64,000 nt of DNA from Anisus vortex (taxonomy: Eukaryota; Mollusca; Gastropoda; Planorbidae), in the NCBI GenBank assembly GCA_949126835.1, contig OX421492.1, forward strand, positions 45,839,498-45,903,497. The letters run 5' to 3'. The position numbers were made by a program, and so were the translations under genes. This document shows, piece by piece, positions 23,050 through 37,000 of this stretch (its first letter is position 1; each line of letters begins with the position of its first letter). Under the pieces are notes generated by a model that was not told where the DNA came from, ran no database searches, and saw only the letters and a program-made list of their open reading frames with translations.

Positions 23050-23246
23050 CAGGGGTCGGCAAACTTTAGATTATAGTGTGCCCAAGTAAATTTTCTAAAT
23101 CTTTCATGGTGCCAACTGCCTTAATGTCATCCTGCTCTTTTCATGCAGAAGATACTTAAACTTCCGTTTTGGTGGTCTTTCACGTGAAATTTAAAACCGT
23201 ACTGCGTGCCAAGTATAGCAGGCATTCCGTAGGTTGCCCATCCCTG
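23050..23246. mobile_element. hAT MITE, 197 bp
   Basis: Starts CAGGGGTCGGCAAACTTTAG and ends, inverted, CAGGGATGGGCAACC. Flanks GACTTGAG (23042-23049) and GACTAGAG (23247-23254) form an 8-bp duplication with one mismatch. A partial inverse copy sits at about 20265-20390 in the other arm of the Mutator-like element. Confidence 0.75.
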
Positions 23247-23475
23247 GACTAGAGTGTAGTCCTACGGTAGTCCTACCAATACGGTATATAAAAACAGTGG
23301 ATAGGCCCCCTATGTTAAGTTTGAAAAATTTACCGTTGCCAAAATTACCGCTTTGATAATTTTGCCGAAATTACCGTTGATGAAAATACCGTTGACGAAT
23401 TTACCCTTGCCAAATTTACAGTGATTCCTGTTAATTCTATTTCCCTCCAGTGGCATCGGGGCATAAAAGGCCCTA

Positions 23476-24880
23476 TAATATAGGCTATATATAAGGCGGG
23501 AATAACAAACACTTAAGATTTTAAAAAAACCAACAGTTTAAATGATTTAAATTATAATATAGAAGTAGCGTCTGTAATAGGCCTTTATAAGATAATTAAA
23601 TGATATATATTATACAGGTACGCTGTAACTTAATTGCATTTACATTTAAAGGAAAACAGGGGGAAATTTCATTAAAGAATAGTGCAATTAAGGGTGGGCA
23701 AATGCGACTTAACATTTTAAACTAACAATTTTGTATTTTCTTTTTTAATACTTGTAGGCCCTGTAGGCCAACTAAACTTATAATAGTTGCCTACTTTACA
23801 CAATTAACCTTCTTAAGACTTGTGAAAAATATGTAGCCTAACCATTTTAATGACATAAAAGAAAACAATACTAGAATATATATTTATGTGTAAGGTGTTG
23901 CTCTTAACACACAAAAAACAACAACTGAAATGCATCTTCTCTTTGACCTCATGCATGCTCACCACTTGATTAGTGCATCAATTTCTTCTTTCTTTACAAC
24001 CTGTCTGGCTGTCACTCATAGAATGTGGGGAGAATAGAAACACACATCCAAGTAGAAGTCTACAAAGAGGTTTAGAGAGGTGTTCTGCACGAGACTTCCC
24101 CTGCAATTATTGGTCTTATCTACTCTAATTGTTTGCCTATAAAAATGTATTTATTGATAACTAAAGGTTAGGACTTGGGGTAATATTTTTTAATGATTTT
24201 AAAACCCTGGGCCAATCCATTTTAAAAGTATGAGGGCTTTGAATATTTAAGTATTAATTTTTAAATATCATATCTAATCCCATGTCGGCGAGGGCCCTTA
24301 AGCAATGTCTGTTACTCCAGCCACTACAACAGCTGTCATGGAGAACTTAAGATTAAGAAGCTAGTTTAGTGATAGATAGATCTAAGTGTTAGCCATATGA
24401 AACAGATAATTTATGTAGAGTAGAATCGAATCCTGATTTGAGCTAATTATTATTTTGACTTTCATTAATTCATTCATCATATTTATGCTAGTTGAAGTTC
24501 CTTTAATTAAAAAAATTTTTTTTTAAAATTTGTCCATGTTTTTAAAAACTTATTTGACATATATTATATTGAACTAATGATGGATCCATAATATATATGC
24601 ATCTGTAAGTAGATATCTGTGGTCTGTGTAATCTCACCAAAGAATTCTCAGGAAATATAAAATGCCAAATTCTAGAAATATAGACTAAACACAAACAAGT
24701 AACGGTTAACCAGAATCATTATTGGCAATAAGATTTGCTTCAACAGTTATTTCCATTTGTTTTAACATTATAATTATAGTATAGAAGATGATTTCATGAT
24801 TTGAGTTGGACAAAATATGTGATTACAGATTGTTATTTGAATGTAAATAATTGCTCATCAAACTGAAGTCTGAAAAGACT
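23476..24880. other. 3' flank of PYROXD2, no gene recognised
   Basis: AT-rich sequence downstream of the PYROXD2 stop codon and beyond its likely polyadenylation sites. No exon, transposon end or RNA gene seen. Confidence 0.35.
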
Positions 24881-24897
24881 TTTATTTTTTATTTATT
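24881..24897 (-). terminator. PYROXD2 polyadenylation signals
   Basis: Two AATAAA hexamers on the minus strand (complement of 24881-24886 and 24892-24897) lie about 155-170 bp past the stop codon. They are the first canonical signals I see there. Confidence 0.55.
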
Positions 24898-25051
24898 ACT
24901 TTTTAAAAGAGATGTTGGCCTATTTGACATCTGAAGGGCTGTAAGTTCTTATTACTTTTATAAAGTCATACTTAATCACAATGTTTAAAAAAAAAAGAAA
25001 CATATATTTTCAAATACAAAGGATCTGTTTAATAACATTTGAAGTAATTCA

Positions 25052-28000
25052 TTACAAATTCTTGTAATCAGTGAGAACAGTATTGGCTGACAGTCTCCCA
25101 GCTGAACCCATAACACCACCACCTGTAATTAAAAATGTAACAAAAGAATAATTCACTTTTGATCAAAGGAAATAAATTGATGTTAATATGATCAAACACA
25201 TTACATTAACTTTCTATTTGCTTTTCTAGTCACTGTTTTTGCTGTACAACTTTAAACAAAGACTTTTGCTTCACTATTCTTGAAAAGTTAATATGTGAGG
25301 CATTAACAAATTACATTGCATTTAATGTTTATAAGTATTTAACCTAAACTTAGTTCTAAATTGAAAGCATATTACTTACCTGGATGGGCACTGCTACCAC
25401 AAAGATAAAGGCCTTTTATGTGGCTTCTATAGCTACTAAGACTGGTTGCAGGGCGAGAAAGATAGAGCTGGTCAAGAGACAATGCTCCATGAAATATATT
25501 CTATAGGAGAGAAACAACCATACATTTTAGTGAAATATATTCTATAGGAGAGAAACAACCATACATTTTAGTGAAATATATTAAAATTTCAGATCTGAAA
25601 ATCCATTTCATTGATTAAATATAAGTACCATAAAATATAAGTATTTATTCTTGTATTTTTTAATCCCTTTTCATATGAAAATAAAGACTACATGTGTTAT
25701 AATCACTATGAATTTGGTTCAAATAGATTTAAAAGAATTTTTTAAACAAATTAAATAAATATGTCTTCTAATTCAAATACTATTCTAATCTTGAAACATT
25801 TTGTATCTATTGTTTTTTTTATTTCCGCTGGGAAACTAGACTGCTTTAGAGAAAAGTAATTGCACTTAATTTATTATTTGACTAGACTGCTTTAGAGAAA
25901 AGTAATTGCACTTAATTTATTATTTGACTAGACTGCTTTAGAGAAAAGTAATTGCACTTAATTTATTATTTGACTAGACTGCTTTAGAGAAAAGTAATTG
26001 CACTTAATTTATTATTTGACTAGACTGCTTTAGAGAAAAGTAATTGCACTTAATTTATTATTTGACTAGACTGCTATAGAGAAAATTAATTGCACTTAAT
26101 TTATTATTTGACTAGACTGCTATAGAGAAAATTAATTGCACTTAATTTATTATTTGACTAGACTGCTATAGAGAAAATTAATTGCACTTAATTTATTATT
26201 TGACTAGACTGCTATAGAGAAAATTGCACTTAAGTTATTATTTGACTAGACTGCTATAGAGAAAATTAATTGCACTTAATTTATTATTTGACTAGACTGC
26301 TATAGAGAAAATTGCACTTAAGTTATTATTTGACTAGACTGCTATAGAGAAAATTAATTGCACTTAATTTATTATTTGACTAGACTGCTATAGAGAAAAT
26401 TAATTGCACTTAATTTATTATTTGACTAGACTGCTTTAGAGAAAAGTAATTGCACTTAATTCATTATTTGACTAGACTGCTATAGAGAAAATTGCACTTA
26501 AGTTATGGTTTGCATACAAGAGTGGCCACTTACCCCTCCTGTGAGACCAAATATTTTCTCTAAGTCTGGAGGTGCTAAGACTTCATAACCTATCACTGAG
26601 TTTTTAAAACCTGGAGCATAACTCTCTATACTGTTGAATACTGAGGACAAAAAAACCCATTGAAAATAAATTATTAAAAAAAAATACTATGAAATAGTTG
26701 GTCCAATGTAAGAAACTGTCATAGATATAAGATACGAACTCAAGAAATAAGGTAAATACCAAGATCTGCATATTGAGATTTTTTGTCTTCTGTCCACTCT
26801 CCATCAGCTAAATGGTAAGGTGTAAACTGTGTGAACAATAAAACTACATGTTTCCCTGGTGGGCACAATGTTGGATCTAAACTGGATGGTATGACCATTT
26901 CCATCATTGGTCTATAAAGTAAAAAATATATAAAAAAATATATTTTATCGGTGAAAGAAATAATGAACGAAAAAGATACTTTCTGTTAATTAATTTTAAA
27001 CTGGAACAATGTTAAAATATTAGCAAACTTTACATTGAAAAAAAAAAAAACTGTGCCCTAAATTTCTTATAAACATTCAAATGGTGCTGGAAGTACCACA
27101 TTGATTTACCTATCTGAAATTTTTCCTGACTGGGCATCTAGATAGCACTGATGTATCAGATGAGAATCCTCACAATTAATATGGATTGTACCCCGATGAT
27201 AAGGCATGGGCTGTTTTGGTATTAAATTTGGATCTGCTTTGAAATTAGGAATCTCGCTAACAGCAACTGTAGACGAAGAAAAAATGTGACAGCAAATAAA
27301 AAACTAATTGAAAAATCTATTAATCTAAAATTTTAAAAAAACAATAACAAAAAAAAAACAAACAAATTTTTATGAAGTTTTTAAATTAAATACTACATTG
27401 TTACAGTATTGGCTAAGGATAGTACATCACATCTTCAAATGGAAATGGAAAAGGATTGTGAAAATGATTTACCATTGATTTTAGTGACAGGTGATGTGTA
27501 GTCTATACTTTTGATTTGTTTCTGCAATGCTTCTGGTAAGGATTTCTTTAAAAAGAAATTAAAGAATGAAAACATATTTCATGTTTGAAAAAAAAAAAAA
27601 ATTTAAAAATGGAATTTCAACAAAAGTATTTAAGATTAAGGTTTCAGGTTAAGATAATAGTGAAAGTCCAAAACCTAAATAAATAAGAAGCCTGTTAAAT
27701 TGTAAAAGTATGTTTAAAACTAGAATTACTAATATAATAATTTCCTTTGTATGTTAAGTCAATATTTTTACACTGTCTTCAAAGCGTCATACTTCTATAA
27801 TTTCTTCCAAATTTCTATAATAAAGAATTAATCTACAGCTTTTATGGATGCCTCTATGCAACATTAAATGGGGGAAATAAAGATGACTGATCATACATTG
27901 CCCGTTTATGTCAAGGCCATAATAAGGTAACTTAAACAGTCTTTTTGAGGGTCCCTCAAGAATACTCTTTTATGGTTAATAGTGTAGCTTGACTCAAATC

Positions 28001-31000
28001 AAATGTGTTTCAAAACATATATATCAAGATATATAATATATTTAAAAACAACCCTTCCAGGAAGAACAAGAATAAACAAAAATAAACTAAAGGTTGCTAA
28101 AAATAATTGTATTACTTACACTTACAGTCAAGTATGACCTTTTTGGTAAATAGTGAAAAAAAATATATTACTGTAATTAGATTATTACACAACATAAAAA
28201 TTACCTGAGGTAACAGGTCTAAAAAGGTTATTTTAGCTGTAGCATTGGACAATACAACTTTAGATCTGATCTCTGTGCCATCCTCAAGGACAACTCCTTG
28301 AGCAGCACCATTGTTGGTAATAATTGAAGACACCGGCTGGATGAACAATAGAAACTTTATTAGACTGGTGCTCTTTTGAATAAACATGCACATTAGACTG
28401 ATGAAAAGTTACATCCTTTTTTTTGTGTTAGTTGCCCTTGAACTAACTTGTAGCTGTGTTAAATTAATCTGTAGAAAATATATAAGGCTGGTACAACTGT
28501 ACCCATGGGCCACAAAGCTGGTAAAGCGTGTAAACCACCTATACGCTTCCATTAAGAGTACATTGGTGGGATAATGCATGTGAGACAGCCCCTATTGTGC
28601 ATATACTTCATTGCACAGGCGAGAGCCTACAAGACTCAGTGAGGTGGGGAGGAAGATATGTGTGCAACAGCCCGTCTCGCCAAGTCTGGTGCCTGGATTA
28701 CCAGACCATAGGCCTGGTATTTTTTAGGTATTTGTGCTACCAGGTGACAGTGCAGATATATGAGCAATGCCACCACATTAATGATCAAAAGGGAATTCTG
28801 CAGGTGGGGAAAAAGTGTAGTGCATGTGACTGCAGAGACTGTATCATATGTTATGCAGCATGCCGCAGGCGGGGGGGGGGGGGGGGCATGTCTCAGACAA
28901 TATCTTGGTGTGCCCCTTTTTGTGCCACCACTTGTTTCCATGTTAAGCCATGGAGATACGAGTTTGTCTTTGTGCCACCACTTCTTTCCATGTTAAGCCA
29001 CGGAGATACGAGTTTGTCTTTGTGCCACCACTTGTTTCCATGTTAAGCCATGGAGATACGAGTTTGTCTTTGTGCCACCACTTCTTTCCATGTTAAGCCA
29101 CGGAGATACGAGTTTGTCTTTGTGCCACCACTTGTTTCCATGTTAAGCCATGGAGATACGAGTTTGTCTTTGTGCCACCACTTGTTTCCATGTTAAGCCA
29201 CGGAGATACGAGTTTGTCTTTGTGCCACCACTTGTTTCCATGTTAAGCCATGGAGATACGAGTTTGTCTTTGTGCCACCACTTGTTTCCATGTTAAGCCA
29301 TGGAGATACGAGTTTGTCTTTGTGCCACCACTTCTTTCCATGTTAAGCCACGGAGATACGAGTTTGTCTTTGTGCCACCACTTGTTTCCATGTTAAGCCA
29401 CGGAGATACGAGTTTGTCTTTGTGCCACCACTTCTTTCCATGTTAAGCCATGGAGATACGAGTTTGTCTTTGTGCCACCACTTGTTTCCATGTTAAGCCA
29501 TGGAGATACGAGTTTGTCTTTGTGCCACCACTTCTTTCCATGTTAAGCCACGGAGATACGAGTTTGTCTTTGTGCCACCACTTGTTTCCATGTTAAGCCA
29601 TGGAGATACGAGTTTGTCTTTGTGCCACCACTTGTTTCCATGTTAAGCCACGGAGATACGAGTTTGTCTTTGTGCCACCACTTCTTTCCATGTTAAGCCA
29701 CGGAGATACGAGTTTGTCTTTGTGCCACCACTTGTTTCCATGTTAAGCCACGGAGATACGAGTTTGTCTTTGTGCCACCACTTGTTTCCATGTTAAGCCA
29801 TGGAGATACGAGTTTGTCTTTGTGCCACCACTTGTTTCCATGTTAAGCCACGGAGATACAAGTTTGTCTTTGTGCCACCACTTCTTTCTATGTTAAGCAA
29901 TGGAGATACGAGTTTGTCCATTTTTTTAAAGAGATATTAAAGCTTGGTACTAGAAAAGTTAAAAATAGCTTTAGATTTAGAGTGCCCCTGCTGTAAAAAA
30001 TGTGTAACTTTAAATAAAGATTAAAAGATAATGTGCAAAATGCAATAAACCAAAAAAAGATTAATCTTTTGCCTAAAAGCATTATGTAATTACAAACCTT
30101 GCTACAAAAGATAGCTGCTCCATGATCCTCTGCACAGTTAGCTATAGCCTTAGACACTCCACCCATTCCACCTTCCACGTAGCCCCAGGCACCCTTGATG
30201 CCTTCCAGCTCACCCATCACATGATGTAGCAAAACATACCTACAAAGTGTACATTTTAAGACGTAACAAGGCATACAAATATGTTAACATTAACATGTAT
30301 TTAAACATATTTTAAACAAAAACATAATAAATATTTAAAAGTAAATAATGCCAAAAAATGTATAAGTATCTACATTTTCAAATTAATCCACTGACGGCCC
30401 CAATTAGCCTACATCCTGTAGCAAAATATATCTACTAGCTAAATTGCTTTATAAAAAAGGACATTTTTTTCATGTTCAATAGTTTCCTAACATGAAACAA
30501 TTGATGAAAATGTAATGAAAAACTTACCCACTACCAGCATGGACAGGGCTTATCATAGCCCCAATGACACTATCAGTTGCAAGTGTTGCCTTCAGTGGTT
30601 CAGATTCAAACCAGTTGTTTAAAATCTGGATGGAAGCACAAAATTAAATAGAAGAACTTGACCAATAGAATATTATTCATTATAAAGTTGTCAACATGTA
30701 GCCAAAAAGTACACATTTAAATTGTAATAAAATAAATTAAAAATTAAATTTGAATGTTAACCCAACATAGGTTGTGCTTACTATTAATTAATTTTGTGTG
30801 TGCAAATAGCCACTGAAAAAGATGCGTCTTAAATATGTCAAGAAGTATATATATGTATATATAAAAGTTAGGTGGATTTCAGAAAAAGTGTTATTTCTTG
30901 TAATATTTGTGTTTAAAAGAAACTATACCATTTTATAAAATGTTGAAAGGTAATAAAATCCATAAAAAATTAACATTTTTTTAATCTCCTTATTTATATT

Positions 31001-34000
31001 GTTTTGTGACAACTTTCAGTTCCTTCCCAACAGTCCCCATGCTTCAATGATCAGGATAATATACCAGAAACCTTAGCCAAACTCCTGCAGTATATGTACT
31101 TCTTAAGTAAATATTAACTAATATAATTATTTAAACAAAATAATTGTGTGTTATTTTTTAAAAGCCATAAAAACAAAACAAAAAATCAACAAGCAAAAAA
31201 CATATATAAAATTATGACATAAAAAATGATATTCTACTTTCATGCTCCTAATAAAAAGAAGCCTGAGGGAATAAAAATATAAAAGGATTGGTAGAGGTGG
31301 TGAGTTCACAATATGTAAACATGGCAAATGGCTCTACATCATACTACACTAGTAACTAGATAGATGTTACATTTTGAGTTAGCTTACCAGTAGTGAATTA
31401 ATAGAAGCAATAGATAATGTGACCAATATTATTCCCAAATATTTTAAATTTACACATAAAAATGTATCTGTTCAATATTATTCTTTATGCTACAAACCAA
31501 ACTTTTATATTGCTCATTAGACAATTAAATCATTCATCTACATGTTAAGCACAGCCATTAGAAAGTGTTAGTTCATTTGATCCTATTTATAGTTTTGGTG
31601 AATTTATAGACATGCGGTTTGTGTTAGAATAAAATCCAACAAGAAAAAAATAAACAAAATGTATAACAAATTATTTAATTTTTTTTTTAAATCTACCAAG
31701 TGAAATTAAAACATTTGAATCAATTTGCAAACTCATTATATTTTTTTACTAAAATATTTTAAAAAAAACTAAATGAACTATTTATGCTTCCTGGTAGAAT
31801 TATTCATTTGAAATAAAGGCAGCATACAACACCCAGTTTTTAAATTAGTCATTTCTACAAAAACAGTTGAATGAGAAGGCCTTGGGATATTGAACATTAA
31901 GGCACTCAATTATTTTTACTTACAGGAAACTAAATGTGTCACTGTAAAACAAAATGTTGTAAAGGTTAAAAGGAAAGAAAAAAAGACTTGTAGTTTTATC
32001 ATCAACCTAAGTACATGAACTGTTCATCTAAACAATTATGACATGGTTAAATATATGTACAAGACATTTTTATAGAAAATGGACTATATTAATATTATTG
32101 ACCTTTTTTAAATTAAAAAAATTGTTCCAGTTTTAAGAATTATATATGCATAATGAGATTTTAATGATCACATTCTTATTTGAAACAAATGAAATATTTA
32201 TTTAATTTTTAGTTGAAAGAACATGATTAAAAAACAACAACTTGGCACCTTTGAGTGTTGTGTACAATGTGAAAGAAAAGATTAGTGTAGTGCTTTTGTA
32301 TTATTAGTTTAATGGTGGGAGGGGGGGGGGAGGCTGAAATGGGGCATATATGCATGTAAGTATATCAGTGGTAATAAAATATTCTGTTGATCTGAATAGT
32401 TTATATTTTATGTATATTGAGGGTAAAATATTGATATTGGCTGACAATAAATAATGATGGGGTTAAAGATTTATAAAGTAATAATTTATTTAGCTATTTA
32501 TGAAAATAAAGCATAGTAGAAGTTACCTTCATGGCAGGTGCTGTCATAAATTCATAGAAAGCAGGGAAATCACTGCCAAGATTTTTCACTGGAAGAAATA
32601 ATTCCCTACATTTAAGTGATCTTTTATTAGGATCATTGCTATCAGGTTTAAAAAAGATAATTTTCATAACAGTAATTGATAAGATAACCATTTTTTAAGT
32701 ATGAATTGAGCCACACTCATGAGGAGTTGCTGAACTCCCATCGGGCGCCTCCCCTGGTGGCGGATAGGGGAACACCCATCAGATATGGCGGGTACCGGGG
32801 AAATAAAATACCCGGGGAGGACCAAAATCAGCAACTGCTGCCCTGCAGTTAGTGGAGGGATCCACAAAGGCACCCGAACAAAGAGGCAGCTATCCCAAGA
32901 GCTGTAAGGGGCATCCCCCCAGAAGGTTGTGCGCAGGGCTAACAACCCAGCTACACAAAAACACACTGTTACGAAAGCTAAATCACTTCTAAACAAACGG
33001 ATAGATCTTAATGGTTTACGACCCAAGCCTGAACACGGACATGGTTTATGGATTGCGACATGGAATATACTTAGCCTCTATAGAGCCGGAGCACTTGCCC
33101 GCCTCGTGGAAGAACTTGCAAAATAAAACCTCATGATAGCTGCCCTACAAGAAACTAGGTGGAAAAACTCTGAAACTCTAAAAACAAAAGAGTACACAAT
33201 TTTTTACAGTGGTAAGGAGAAAAACGCCTTGGGGACTGGATTCTCAGTCAGTAGGAAGATGGTAGATAAGGTCATAGGCTTCAGACCGGAAAATGAAAGA
33301 CTCTGCTCCATTCGAATAAAAGGCAAGATGTTCAACATAACCCTCATTAATGCACACGCCCCTACAGAAGACTCAGAAGATAGCAACAAAGACAGCTTTT
33401 ATGAAAAATTAGAAAAATTATATGACGATGCCCCACGTCATGTTGTGAAAATAGTACTAGGAGACTTCAATGCCAAAATTGGAAAAGAAAAAGCATTTAG
33501 ACCAACAATTGGAAAAGAAAGCCTGCATGAGGATAGCAATAACAATGGAATCAGACTGATAGACTTTGCCACAGGAAAAGGCATGAGCATTAGCAGCACA
33601 AAATTTCCTCACAAAAACATTCACAAAATAACATGGACATCACCTGATGGTAACACTAAAAATCAGATCGACCATGTGCTTATAGATAGAAGACATAGGT
33701 CGGACATCCTGGATGTTAGAAGCTATAGGGGAGCAGATGCTGACTCAGACCACATGCTAGTCAAGATCAGATATAAACAAAGAATAACAACTATCTACAA
33801 CAGCCATAATAGGAGACAGAAACACTATGACAGCCAAAAACTGATCAAAGATCCACTAATAGCAGAAAAATTTAAAACTCAACTAAAACAAAAACTTACA
33901 GAAGGAATAACCAAAAATGAAAACATGGACAACAACATTAACAAACATTGGAATATAATTTAAAATGCAGTAAAGAGCTCAACAGAAGAAATAATAGGAT

Positions 34001-37000
34001 ACAAACAAAGCTATAAAAGAGGAGGATGGTTTGACAATGAATGCAGACAAATTCTAGATGACAGGAACAAAACAAGAATGATGATGCTACAATAGAGAAA
34101 CAAGAAATACCAGACAACTATACACAGAGGCTAGAAGGAAAGCCACTAAAGTATGCAGAAAGAAAAAAAAGGGAGTGGGAGTAAGCTAAACTATTGGAGA
34201 TTGAAGAACTGGCAAGGAACCGAGATGTGAGAGGAATGTACATGAAAATAAAGGATGAGAAAAATGGTTTTCAAGCAAGAGCCCACATGTGTGAAAATAA
34301 GCAGGGTGAGCTAATAACAGAAAACAGCAGAGTTCTAGAGAGATGGGCAGAATACTTTGAGGAACTACTAAATAAACCAAATACAGGAGAAATTGACACA
34401 CACCACTATAACCTGCCCTATGGAGGACCAGACCCTCTTGTAAACTCACCAACACTAGAGGCAACAACAGAGGAAATAATGTCACTCAAGAACCATAAAG
34501 CCCCAGGGGAGGTCCTTATCACTATCACAGCAGAGCTTATTAAATATGGCGGGAGAGAGCTACACATAGAAATACACAAGCTAATAGAAAAAATATGGCA
34601 AAAAGAAAAAATGCCTACAGACTGGGAAACTGCATTAGTAACACCAATACACAAGAAAGGATCTAAACTTAATTGAGCAAACTATAGAGGAATCTCCCTT
34701 TTAAATGTTACATACAAGGCTATGTCTAAATTAATAGCAAGTAGACTACAACAATATACAGAAAATATACTAGGTGATTACCAATGCGAATTCCGACCTA
34801 ACAGATCCACAAACGACCAGATCTTTTCCATAGATGTCTGCTTGAAAAATGTTATTAATATAATATACCAGTACCTCAGCTCTACATAGACTACAAAATG
34901 GCTTATGATAGTATTGATAGAAAATATCTATATGAAACACTGGAATTCTTTGGGATTCCTAAAAAGCTAACTAGACTAATACTAATATACATGACACTAT
35001 GTAAATCTAGGAGTAAAGTCAAGGCGCAGGGAGAGTACTCGCATGAATTTCCAATTCAACAAGGACTACGACAAGGACTACGACAAGGAGACTCACTATC
35101 GTGCATGCTATTTAACCTAGTATTAGAGAGAGTCATTAGAAACATTAATGTAGACACTAGAGGGACGGTAACAGAATATTTCAATAGAGAAGCCCCCAAC
35201 ATACAACATACACCCCAGTGAAACTTTATATAGAAAACCTCTGCAGTACATAGCGTATGCTGATGATATAGCCTTACTTGGAAAGAATAAAAATGCCATT
35301 CAATAAAGCTCTCACAGTGCTGGAAGATGCCTCCAAGCTGGCAGGACTTGAGATCAATGACCACAAAACAAAGTACATGGTACTGATGAGGGATGATACA
35401 AAGGAAAAAGATAAGGAAGATTTCAAAACTAAGAATCGCACATTTGAAAGAGTAGATACTTTCAAATACTTAAGGTCAAGCCTTAATGAAAGGAATGAAA
35501 TACTACCTGAAATAAAAGAAAGAATAGCTGCAGGAAATCGTGCCTATTTGAGCCTTCAAAATGTATTCCACAACAAAAATATCTCAAAAAGAATAAAGAA
35601 GGTGATGTACAAAACCATAATAAGACCAGTGGTGATGTATAGCAGTGAAACATGGACTTGGACAATGACAAAATTCCATTGAGACCTTGCTTAATATCTG
35701 GGAAAGAAACGTGCTGCGGAGGATATATGTAGCTGTGCAAGATTCAGATGGCTGGAGGTCAAGAACAAATGAAGAACTATACACTCTGTATGAGGATCCA
35801 ACGGTGGTAGCTGAGATAAAGAAGGGCAGACTGAGGTGGGCAGGCCACTTGGAAAGAATGACAGACGGCAGAGCAGCCAGAACAGTACATAGCCAGAGAC
35901 CAAGAGGAAAGAGGCTTTAGGGGCAGACCAAGACAAAGATGGCTCGAAGCTATAGAGTCAGATCTACAAAATCTTGGTGTGAAGGCTTGGCGACGGAAAG
36001 CCCGGGATAGGCCCGAATGGTAGGAGCAGGCCAAAGCCCTACATGTACTGTAGCACCATAGGGATGGATGGATGGATGAATTGAGCCACAATGGTTAGTT
36101 TGGAAAATTTAGTTGTTTTTATTTTCACAAAGTCTGTTGAGTTAGTATCTTTTTGCATTTTGTTTGTAAACAACAATTATCTTAAACTATGTGTTGAAGG
36201 TGAACAAATAGCTAGAATTAAATATTTGTTTGTAAAAAATTATAATTAGTAGCTTTTGGCTGTATTGATAATGTTTAATGAGAAAATGGGGTGATATTTG
36301 TTAAAGATTTCTATTTGATAAATATGAAGGTTGGGTTAGGCAAGAGATGACAATAAAATGTAAAATGTAAATATGATAATTACTTGAATTGAGCAAAACC
36401 TTAACAGAACTTAGCGTGTTCCATTTCTCTTTTAAAGAAGAGCCAATCAGTGATGGCAATGACACAGGTGGATGATCCAATAAAATATCAATGGCTGACA
36501 CAATGCGCTCTAACTGTTCTTCATAAAGCAAGAAGGCCTAGAATATTCAGATAATGTAATTATTAATATTAGGTTTAGAATCAATATATTTTCCCACTAT
36601 TCTATTTCTATACATGTATTATGGGTAAAAAGCCCCAAGATTGTGAACAAGCAGATGTAAATCCAACACTAGAAATTATAGACCAGTTTCACTGGAAAGT
36701 TTTATTCAAAATACTACAACATTTAATATGTATTTATATTACTATACATAATTCTTCATCCCTCCAGCAACAAGGCTTTAGTAAAAATAGATCATGTAAA
36801 ACCCAATTAGCAGCTTTAAAAGACAATTGGTCTACAGGATTAATAAATAATAAAAATGGAATTCATATTATATTAATAGATTTTAAACGCATTGGATAAC
36901 GCTAATCAACTAAGTTTTTTTAAAGCCAAAAACCAAAAGGTGTAATTGATATCAATGTTTCTAAACCTGTATAAATTACAGTTATTTTTTAAATAATATG

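Larger units (their letters stand above)
20112..23427. mobile_element. Mutator-like element, 3.3 kb, long TIRs, 9-bp TSD
   Basis: Termini GGTGCTGGGTAAGTTTGGCA and, inverted, GAATCACTGTAAATTTGGCA. Both continue as tandem ~15-bp units of the type GGTAAATTCGGCAAA, and homology between the arms extends over roughly 250 bp. The 9-bp repeat CTGTTAATT flanks it (20103-20111 and 23428-23436). Long TIRs with a 9-bp duplication are typical of Mutator-like elements. No MULE transposase is recognisable inside. The interior holds a 32-bp palindrome, a LINE C-terminus and a hAT MITE. Confidence 0.75.
19860..23475 (-). mobile_element. RTE-like LINE fragment split by a Mutator-like element
   Basis: On the minus strand, joining 23475-23437 to 20102-19860 across the inserted element gives TYNFKYLGAIISADGRCESE, IRARIG and VLYRCETWTLLSATENHLNC. 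These are the post-palm motifs (KYLG, YGCETWTL) of RTE-like LINEs. The reading becomes continuous only when the intervening 3.3 kb plus one 9-bp repeat is removed. Confidence 0.7.

Noticed and set aside
28597..29046. 149-codon plus-strand ORF with cysteines and a glycine run
   Set aside because: It lies in a PYROXD2 intron, crosses a poly-G run and enters the 50-bp minisatellite. No splice sites or family resemblance.
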